Below, piece after piece: positions 58,224 to 64,000 of a stretch of 64,000 nt of DNA. The DNA is from Colwellia sp. 12G3 (GTDB lineage: Bacteria > Pseudomonadota > Gammaproteobacteria > Enterobacterales > Alteromonadaceae): contig NZ_PJAQ01000007.1 in NCBI RefSeq assembly GCF_002836775.1, forward strand, positions 62,001 through 126,000. The letters run 5' to 3'. The notes under the pieces were generated by a model that did no database searches, was not told the DNA's origin, and saw only the letters and a program-made list of their open reading frames with translations. How positions within the stretch are numbered: the first letter of the stretch is position 1; each line of letters opens with the position of its first letter. Made by a program: the position numbers and the translations under genes.

Positions 58224-58886
58224 ATGGGATTATTCAGCCGTTTTACCGACATTATCAATGCAAACTTAAACAGTATGTTAGACAAAGCAGAGCATCCAGA
58301 GAAAATGATTCGTTTGATCATTGGCGAAATGGAAGAAACATTAGTTGAAGTTCGTTCAACCGCCGCCAAAAATATTGCGGAACAAAAAACCTTAGCAAGA
58401 AAAGTTAAAGCGACTCAAGAAGGTGTATCGCACTGGCATGACAAGGCAGAACTTGCTTTAAGTAAAGGTCGTGAAGATCTCGCTAAATCAGCACTGGTAC
58501 AAAAGCAGAAGTGCCAAACTGAACTCACTCAACTCGATGATGAAAATGCACAATTAACTGATTTGTTATCAGCAATACAAGCAGATGCTCAACGCTTACA
58601 AGATAAACTTAATGAAGCTAAACGTCGTCAAGAAGCGTTACTGCTGCGTCAAGAGTCAGCTGAAGTCAGGTTAAAAGTACGTGAAAAAGCCGTTATTCAC
58701 AATATCGATGAAGCAATGGCCAAATTTGAACGGTATCAGCAGAAAATTGATCGTCTTGAAGCTCAGGTTGAATCGTATGATTTAACAGAAAATAAAGATT
58801 TATCAGCACAGATATCAGAACTTGAGCAAGACGACAGTGTTGAAGCTGAATTAGCCGAAATGAAAAAGAAGGTTGTTAACGGCTAA
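58224..58886 (+). CDS. pspA: phage shock protein A
   Basis: A 220-residue, almost wholly helical coiled-coil protein of the PspA/IM30/ESCRT-III family. The amphipathic start MGLFSRFTDIINANLNSML is the membrane-binding helix, and AEHPEKMIRLIIGEMEE follows as expected. It binds damaged inner membrane and restrains PspF. AGGAG stands before its ATG. A small hairpin (CCCTCG/CGAGGG, 58914-58931) separates it from pspC. Confidence 0.95.
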   Translation: MGLFSRFTDIINANLNSMLDKAEHPEKMIRLIIGEMEETLVEVRSTAAKNIAEQKTLARKVKATQEGVSHWHDKAELALSKGREDLAKSALVQKQKCQTELTQLDDENAQLTDLLSAIQADAQRLQDKLNEAKRRQEALLLRQESAEVRLKVREKAVIHNIDEAMAKFERYQQKIDRLEAQVESYDLTENKDLSAQISELEQDDSVEAELAEMKKKVVNG

Positions 58887-58987
58887 TTATCTCAAACGCA
58901 TAGTTGTAGTAGCCCCTCGTTTAGGCGAGGGCAGCCATTTTAAAAAGTACCTATGTAAAAGTAAGATTGTATAACCAAGGAGTTCCC

Positions 58988-59218
58988 ATGAGATACGATA
59001 GAGAATATTCAAGTATAAAAAATGTTCGTCAAACATTGCATAAAGACGTAGTAAATAAAAAATTGACTGGTGTCTGTGCAGGTATCGCCAAACATTATGA
59101 GTTCCCTCGCTTAGCTGTGCGTATTGCCGCTATTGCCGCATTGATCATGTTACCCGTAGTAACGGGTGTAGCTTACGTCGTAGCAAGTATGTTGTTACCT
59201 AATAGCAAATATTATTAA
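58988..59218 (+). CDS. pspC: PspC-domain membrane protein
   Basis: 76 residues from ATG 58988, preceded by AAGGAG; the frame start at 58967 is not preferred. The PspC domain (KKLTGVCAGIAKHYEFPRLAV) is followed by one membrane span (about residues 45-68). In E. coli PspC is longer and pairs with PspB; no pspB is seen here. Confidence 0.9.
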   Translation: MRYDREYSSIKNVRQTLHKDVVNKKLTGVCAGIAKHYEFPRLAVRIAAIAALIMLPVVTGVAYVVASMLLPNSKYY

Positions 59219-59255
59219 TCGAGATAATCTTTTATCTTAAGTAAGTGAGGACATA

Positions 59256-59597
59256 ATGAGCTTTTTAAAATCGTTAACATTAGCAATTTTAGCAACTATT
59301 TTCTTAACCTATGTTTTTGGTGTTGGTATGTTAGAGCTAATGAATCTGCATGTGATGATGGACGGTGAAGTGATTGAGCCTCTAAAAGCCATCGGTGTTT
59401 CAGCTTTAGTTGTTGTGCTCTTGGTTATTATTGCCTTAGCGATTGTATTAAGTGTTTTTGGTAGTCTAATTTTTATTGGTTTGGTTTTATTCGGTAGTAT
59501 TGCCATGGTGACGGTAGGTGTATTTTGGCCAATTTTATTAATGGCCGTCGTTATCTGGCTGTTTAGTCGTAATAAAAACACTAAGCAGTATGCTTAG
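59256..59597 (+). CDS. 113-residue membrane protein at the end of the psp operon
   Basis: GAGG precedes the ATG. Three hydrophobic segments (about 5-28, 45-75 and 78-105) fill most of the protein, and the tail is RNKNTKQYA. The family is not recognised. It follows pspC by 37 bases and is probably part of the same operon. A strong hairpin (AAACACTAAGC / GCTTAGTGTTT, 59576-59602) overlaps its stop codon and probably ends the transcript. Confidence 0.72.
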   Translation: MSFLKSLTLAILATIFLTYVFGVGMLELMNLHVMMDGEVIEPLKAIGVSALVVVLLVIIALAIVLSVFGSLIFIGLVLFGSIAMVTVGVFWPILLMAVVIWLFSRNKNTKQYA

Positions 59598-59659
59598 TGT
59601 TTACAAGAACTAACCATAATTTAGCAGGGCAAGGTAAGCTCAAAGCATACCGCGTAGTT

Positions 59660-60397
59660 TTATTTAAAAAACTTAGCGAGGATATTTTTGCATTCTTGTG
59701 AGTTAACTAGATGAGAAAACGCTTGGCTTTCATCACTAATTACCTGGCTTAATGCTAATTTATTTGCTTGACGAATTAACCGTCGACTGGTCATTACTGA
59801 CTCAACAGGCAAGTTAGCAATTGCTTGGGCAACTTCGGCAGTTAGTGCTAATAATTCATTTGGCTGACAGGTTTGATTAGTAATGCCATAACTTAATGCT
59901 TGCTCTGCATTAAAAGTGTTACCCAATACCATTAATTCAAAAGCTTTATTGGGACCCACTTTTTGAGTTAATAACAAACTAGAGCCAGCTTCAGGACATA
60001 GACCAAGTTGAGTAAAAGGCAGTTTAAATTTACTATTATCGGCCGCAATCACCATATCACAATGCAATAACAGCGTGGTGCCAATACCAACAGCAACGCC
60101 TGCAACACCCGCAACAAGTGGTTTAGTAAACACTGACAGTACTTTAACAAATTCAAGTGCAGCTAGTTCATCATTGGTCGAACACTGCATAAAGTCATTG
60201 AGGTCATTACCCGCACAAAAGCAATTTTCGTTTCCTTGAATGACCACACAATGAATACTTGCTGTTTGTTCTGCATAAGAAAAATGCTGACAAAGTTGCT
60301 TATACATATCGTTAGTTAGCGCATTTTTTTTATCAATACGATTCAAGGTAATTATAAATACACCTTGTTTTTCTGTTGTTAAAATTAAATCATTCAT
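59660..60397 (-). CDS. enoyl-CoA hydratase/isomerase family protein
   Basis: A 245-residue crotonase-fold enzyme. FCAGNDLNDF supplies the first oxyanion-hole segment and AGVAGVAVGIGTTLLLHCDM the second. KLPFTQLGLCPEAGSS contains the usual catalytic glutamate region, seen as PEAGSS. It may act in fatty-acid oxidation or as an isomerase; the exact substrate is open. It is a single gene. Confidence 0.88.
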   Translation of the reverse strand: MNDLILTTEKQGVFIITLNRIDKKNALTNDMYKQLCQHFSYAEQTASIHCVVIQGNENCFCAGNDLNDFMQCSTNDELAALEFVKVLSVFTKPLVAGVAGVAVGIGTTLLLHCDMVIAADNSKFKLPFTQLGLCPEAGSSLLLTQKVGPNKAFELMVLGNTFNAEQALSYGITNQTCQPNELLALTAEVAQAIANLPVESVMTSRRLIRQANKLALSQVISDESQAFSHLVNSQECKNILAKFFK

Positions 60398-60496
60398 TTT
60401 TCACCAGTTTAGTTTCAAAGGTTTACCAATAGAATTGGGAAAAGGTCTAGGGTATAGTCAAACCTTAATGTTTGTTAGCAGGGATGTATAGTTACA

Positions 60497-60940
60497 ATGA
60501 AAAATATTCACTATGGTAAATGCTTTATTTTGTTCGTCTTGTTGCTCGGTATGGCAAATAATACCTTTGCATCTAGCGAGATTAGTGTTTCCGATGGCTA
60601 TATTAAAGCAAGCATACCGGGAAGTGAGATAACTGCCGCCTATATGGCAATAAGCAATTCGGGTGCTAAAGCGATTACGTTACAAAAGATCAGTAGCACA
60701 ATATCAGATCGTATTGAAATTCATGAGCACAGCATGTCTGATGGTATGATGCGTATGCGTGAGGTGGGGGAAATTATCATCGACGCTGGCAGTAAAGTAG
60801 TTCTGCAACCATCGGGATTGCACTTAATGATTTTCTCATTAAAACAGCAGGTTAATGAAAAAGATGTTATCCCATTAACCTTATATTTCTCAAATAAAAC
60901 TAAAGTTAATATTCAATTACCTGTTTACCGATATAAATAG
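60497..60940 (+). CDS. PCu(A)C copper chaperone
   Basis: A 147-residue periplasmic protein with a signal peptide (about 1-25). The copper ligands of PCu(A)C lie in EIHEHSMSDGMMRMRE and PSGLHLMIF. It delivers Cu(I) to the CuA centre of cytochrome oxidases. It might also serve NosZ, though that is only inference. Confidence 0.88.
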   Translation: MKNIHYGKCFILFVLLLGMANNTFASSEISVSDGYIKASIPGSEITAAYMAISNSGAKAITLQKISSTISDRIEIHEHSMSDGMMRMREVGEIIIDAGSKVVLQPSGLHLMIFSLKQQVNEKDVIPLTLYFSNKTKVNIQLPVYRYK

Positions 60941-60973
60941 TACAATATCAACAACCTCATCCTTGGAGTGGAT

Positions 60974-61969
60974 ATGAAAACAATGTTTTCTACAAAATTA
61001 GTTGTCTGGGCTTTTACCGGCCTATTTTTTCTTTTATACGGCATTGGCGTTTATTGGAGTAGTGAGCCTTTATCTATCAATATTCACGCTGAAGTAACGC
61101 AAGCAGCTAAAGCTGAAAATGTTGCACCTGTCGTTGGCTATACCACTACCACTGCCTTAATCAAAGTTAGCGAAGCGTTATTGAATAAGCCTGGTGGTTA
61201 TTTATCAAATGACATTATACCTCCCTCACTTTTCTTAGATAATATGCCTGCTTGGGAGTTTGGTGTATTAGAGATGGTACGTGATATGGCTTTAGTTATG
61301 CGCAAAGATTTTAGCCGTTCACAATCACAATCATTAGTGAACAAGCATTTACAAGAAGCACAGCCTCGCTTTAATATCGATAGCAAAAACTGGGCAGTAC
61401 CTAGTGCAGAATCTGAATACAGTGAAGCAATTAAACAACTCTACGCTTATCGTTCTGCATTAGTTAGCACTAACGGCAATCAAAAAGCACAATTCTACGC
61501 TCGTGCTGATAATTTACGTGCCTATATTGAAGAAGTGCAAAAACGTTTAGGCAGTTACTCACATCGTTTAAGTATGAGTGTTGGCCGTGAGCAGGTAAAT
61601 ACTGACTTAGCTGGTGATAAAACTGCCGAGCAATCAAGCCAAGGTGTTTCTCATTTACAATTACAAACCGATTGGTGGAAAATTGATGACGTTTTCTATG
61701 AAGCCAGAGGTGCTACTTGGGCCTTACTACAATTACTGAGAGCAATTGAGATAGATTTTAATAGTGTGTTAGAAAATAAGAATGCCAAAATTAGCTTACA
61801 ACAAATTATTCGTGAGCTCGAAGCAAGCCAAGAGTCCTTATGGAGCCCAATGGTGTTAAACGGGAGTGGCTTTGGCCTTGTTGCCAATCACTCATTGGTA
61901 ATGGCTAACTATATTTCTCGCGCTAATGCAGCATTAATCGATTTAAATGAACTTTTAACTAAAGGATAA
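60974..61969 (+). CDS. DUF2333 family membrane protein
   Basis: 331 residues from ATG 60974 (GGAG five bases upstream); a GTG at 60968 is the other choice. One N-terminal membrane span (about 10-28) anchors a long extracytoplasmic domain with NKPGGYLSNDIIPP and MPAWEFGVLEMVRD, matching DUF2333. Function is unknown. The beta-barrel gene begins four bases after its stop, so they probably act together. Confidence 0.85.
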   Translation: MKTMFSTKLVVWAFTGLFFLLYGIGVYWSSEPLSINIHAEVTQAAKAENVAPVVGYTTTTALIKVSEALLNKPGGYLSNDIIPPSLFLDNMPAWEFGVLEMVRDMALVMRKDFSRSQSQSLVNKHLQEAQPRFNIDSKNWAVPSAESEYSEAIKQLYAYRSALVSTNGNQKAQFYARADNLRAYIEEVQKRLGSYSHRLSMSVGREQVNTDLAGDKTAEQSSQGVSHLQLQTDWWKIDDVFYEARGATWALLQLLRAIEIDFNSVLENKNAKISLQQIIRELEASQESLWSPMVLNGSGFGLVANHSLVMANYISRANAALIDLNELLTKG

Positions 61970-61973
61970 CAAC

Positions 61974-62726
61974 ATGAAAAAAACTTTATTAGCTGCCAGC
62001 GTAGCAGCTTTAATGTGTGGTAGTGCTCAGGCCGATACTTTATTAGGTTTATATATCGGTGGCCAAGTTTGGGCTAACGAAGCCAGTGGTAGTTTTGGTG
62101 AAGGCACTGATAATCAATCAGTTTTTGAATTTGATGATAAAAACCAAGGTAGCTTCTATGTTGCCTTTGAACACCCAATTCCATTAATTCCAAACATAAA
62201 AATCGCTTCAACCACACTTGATACGGTTGGTGGTACTCAAATAGCAAGTACCTTCTCTTTCGGTGGTAAATCATATAGCGCTAATGAGACGTTAGATACC
62301 ACGTTTGACGCCAATTTTGTTGATTACACGCTTTATTATGAAGTTTTTGACAATGATTTGTTAACCTTTGATTTTGGTTTAACGGCGCGTGATCTTGATA
62401 CTTACATTAAAGTAACTGAATCAGACAATAATAGCAGTGATCTTGATGTGTCTGGTATTATCCCAATGGCGTATGTTTCAACGATTATTGGTCTACCTTT
62501 TACCGGTTTAAATATCTTCGCAGAAGCTAACTTTATGAGCTATGACGACCAAACTGTTTATGATGCACAAATTGGCGTGAGCTATGCAATTTTAGATAAC
62601 CTTGCAGTCGATTTTGACGTAACGTTTGGCTACCGTACCGTTAAAATGGAAATAAATGACATAGACGATTTCTACAGTGATTTAACGTATGACGGTTTCT
62701 TTGCCGGTGCTGTTGTTCATTTCTAA
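61974..62726 (+). CDS. TIGR04219-type outer-membrane beta-barrel protein
   Basis: 250 residues: a signal peptide ending SAQA, then LLGLYIGGQVWANEASGSFG, typical of the family, and repeated amphipathic strands ending in Phe (GAVVHF). Function is not known. It is coupled to the DUF2333 gene, and a terminator follows at 62755. Confidence 0.87.
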   Translation: MKKTLLAASVAALMCGSAQADTLLGLYIGGQVWANEASGSFGEGTDNQSVFEFDDKNQGSFYVAFEHPIPLIPNIKIASTTLDTVGGTQIASTFSFGGKSYSANETLDTTFDANFVDYTLYYEVFDNDLLTFDFGLTARDLDTYIKVTESDNNSSDLDVSGIIPMAYVSTIIGLPFTGLNIFAEANFMSYDDQTVYDAQIGVSYAILDNLAVDFDVTFGYRTVKMEINDIDDFYSDLTYDGFFAGAVVHF

Positions 62727-62754
62727 TGAAGTAGCCCCTAGAAGAAAAATATAA

Positions 62755-62796
62755 TTAAGGTCGTGTATATGCAAATATTCACGGCCTTATTTTTTA
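62755..62796 (+). terminator. terminator after the beta-barrel gene
   Basis: AAGGTCGTG pairs with CACGGCCTT (one wobble) and is followed by ATTTTTTAC. Confidence 0.8.
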
Positions 62797-62964
62797 CTTC
62801 CTCTGAATACTTAACTCTCCTCCCCCAAAGCACTGTAAAACCCGTAGCAGCCATAATCAGTAACACTGTCAGCTTTTTTTACGATAATTTATCACAAACC
62901 ATCAAAATCCGCATAACCCGTTGTAAATAAGCAAGTTACCATAATGGTACGTTTTGTGCTTAAC

Positions 62965-62983
62965 CAGGAGATATAATGATTTA
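62965..62983 (+). promoter_or_regulatory. two-codon minigene (ATG ATT TAA) with strong ribosome site
   Basis: AGGAG, five bases, then ATG ATT TAA, directly before AAGGGA and the real start at 62996. A ribosome would start, add one residue and stop next to the true start. It may be a translational control element or the scar of a small mutation. Confidence 0.4.
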
Positions 62984-62995
62984 AAGGGATATTTC

Positions 62996-63544
62996 ATGAA
63001 GTTTAGTTCTATTGTAGTTTTTGCCATTTCACTTTTTGTTTCGACTCATAGTTCTGCCACTCTATTAGTAGATGTTGGTGGTGTAGATAATTTTATTGCT
63101 AAAGCAACATTACAAAATAGCGGTGATGGTGTCGAATTAAGTTGGGTACGTGATATCTTAAACGATCAGACAATTACTCTAGATGATAAATATACATCAA
63201 CAGGCAGCGACTGGACATTAATTGAGAATGAGACTGACGTCTACTCAACTCACCTTATTAACAACCCTAGCTATTTTTTATTAAAATTTGGTGTTGGTAA
63301 TACTGGCGTAGATACTCATTTATTATATGAAAATGTTGGTGATTTAGCTTATGGCGTCATTGATTTTTCTGATGCTGGTATTGACTTATTATCTGTTCAA
63401 AAATTCCATATTGGTAAAGTTAGCCATGTTGACGAATTTGATGCTAACCCAATTCAATCTCAAAGTACTCCCATCCCTGAACCGATGACTATTTCTTTAT
63501 TTGCTTTAGCTTTATTAGGTTTATCTCGACGTAAAAGTAACTAA
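62996..63544 (+). CDS. PEP-CTERM sorting-domain protein
   Basis: 182 residues from ATG 62996 (AAGGGA upstream). The signal peptide ends about residue 21 (SSATLLVD). The C-terminus is a complete PEP-CTERM signal: IPEP, a hydrophobic stretch (ISLFALALLGL) and SRRKSN. Exosortase cleaves such signals, and the proteins go to the surface or biofilm matrix. The middle is beta-rich with no named domain. No exosortase is in the window. Confidence 0.87.
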   Translation: MKFSSIVVFAISLFVSTHSSATLLVDVGGVDNFIAKATLQNSGDGVELSWVRDILNDQTITLDDKYTSTGSDWTLIENETDVYSTHLINNPSYFLLKFGVGNTGVDTHLLYENVGDLAYGVIDFSDAGIDLLSVQKFHIGKVSHVDEFDANPIQSQSTPIPEPMTISLFALALLGLSRRKSN

Positions 63545-63564
63545 AAAACTGACCATTCAGACAG

Positions 63565-63602
63565 AAAAAGCCGTGACTATGATAAGTAGCCACGGCTTTT
63601 TT
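63565..63602. terminator. terminator between the PEP-CTERM and lytic transglycosylase genes
   Basis: AAAAAGCCGTG pairs with CACGGCTTTTTT, with further partial pairing inside; it can serve both converging genes. Confidence 0.88.
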
Positions 63603-63637
63603 ATTACTTATAGCAAATTTCTACTGTGTTCTCAGTG

Positions 63638-64000
63638 CTAGTTTGTGACATGAGAGAATCGACCATAACGTTTATGTAAAATACCAACCCGCTCAACATA
63701 TACTTCGGTTTCTTTATAAGGCGGAATACCACCATATCTTTTTACGGCCCCCTCTCCTGCATTGTATGCTGCCGAGGCTAATTTATTATCACCTTTATAT
63801 TTCTTCAGTAAACGTGCTAAATGCTTAACACCGCCTTTAATATTCTGTTGAGCACTTAATGAATTCTTTACACCTAATTCTCTAGCAGTAGCGGGCATTA
63901 ATTGCATTAATCCTTGCGCCCCCTGCTTCGAGGTTGCTTGCGGGTTAAAATGAGATTCCGCATGAATAACGGCCCGTACAAAGGCAGGATCAATCCCATA
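63638..64000 (-). CDS. lytic transglycosylase, SLT domain (partial, cut by window edge)
   Basis: 121 codons of the C-terminal part are visible, and the frame runs off the window. The SLT domain begins GIDPAFVRAVIHAESHFNP with the catalytic glutamate in HAESHF, then GAQGLMQLMPATA, NIKGGVKHL and SAAYNAGEGAVKRYGG. It cleaves peptidoglycan with formation of 1,6-anhydro-MurNAc, the substrate of the AnmK pathway encoded at 18946. Confidence 0.93.
   Translation of the reverse strand, partial: YGIDPAFVRAVIHAESHFNPQATSKQGAQGLMQLMPATARELGVKNSLSAQQNIKGGVKHLARLLKKYKGDNKLASAAYNAGEGAVKRYGGIPPYKETEVYVERVGILHKRYGRFSHVTN

Noticed and set aside
1..64000. CRISPR array, tRNA or rRNA genes, prophage
   Set aside because: No regularly spaced repeats with unique spacers, no cloverleaf or rRNA sequence and no phage structural genes were recognised by eye; a tRNAscan or HMM search was not possible.

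Overview
The window looks like chromosomal DNA of a marine, AT-rich gammaproteobacterium of the Alteromonadales, most like Colwellia or a close relative. This rests on gene content and local order: tyrS divergent from mepM-anmK, murB-birA-coaX followed by mtnN, oxyR-ahpC-ahpF, a psp operon, a nos cluster and an acuR-acuI pair. Many short intergenic repeats fit the same picture. I could run no database search. No rRNA, tRNA, CRISPR array, prophage or complete transposase gene was seen.

Layout. 1-4.1 kb: a gene-poor edge, a TrmB-type regulator, an exported serine hydrolase and a YfcH-like epimerase. 4.6-9.7 kb: a chemoreceptor split by a -1 frameshift and a MASE1-CHASE hybrid histidine kinase. 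9.8-13.3 kb: peroxide defence, oxyR, ahpC and ahpF in one direction, with a tandem OxyR operator before ahpC and a MITE-like repeat touching the oxyR start codon. 13.6-20.2 kb: LysE exporter, glycine-zipper protein behind twin palindromes, a 41-residue membrane microprotein behind a perfect FNR box, isoaspartyl peptidase, NhaC antiporter, a small unknown protein and anmK. 20.2-26.3 kb: mepM, tyrS, a DcaP-like porin and a periplasmic glutaminase interrupted by an in-frame stop.

27.1-39.6 kb: nitrous oxide respiration. nosR-nosZ and nosD-nosF-nosY-nosL lie in two blocks, each behind an FNR/DNR-type box with class II spacing. They are separated by a large surface lipoprotein gene and a periplasmic binding-protein gene. 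Two decayed copies of the last 60 bases of nosZ, which encode the CuA site, lie directly after nosZ.

39.6-48.4 kb: GumN/TraB-like protein, DUF4136 lipoprotein, RraB-like protein and acyltransferase between two near-identical 122-base repeats. The second repeat abuts the last strands of a lost outer-membrane protein. Then come a TRIC-family protein, a CobD/CbiB-like protein, mtnN, coaX, birA and murB. 48.7-54.1 kb: an FHA-GAF-GGDEF diguanylate cyclase and a zinc-ribbon Hanks kinase with a TPR-like tail. 54.2-64 kb: small unknown protein, nitroreductase, acuI and acuR with identical operators, a psp operon behind a sigma-54 promoter, enoyl-CoA hydratase, PCu(A)C copper chaperone, DUF2333 protein, beta-barrel protein, PEP-CTERM protein and a lytic transglycosylase cut by the window edge.

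The strongest unusual signals are the nosZ tail copies, the FNR-controlled microprotein, the split nos cluster, the MITE-like family touching oxyR and supplying the stop codon of a diguanylate cyclase gene, the twin palindromes at 14.5 kb, and two interrupted genes (chemoreceptor, glutaminase).
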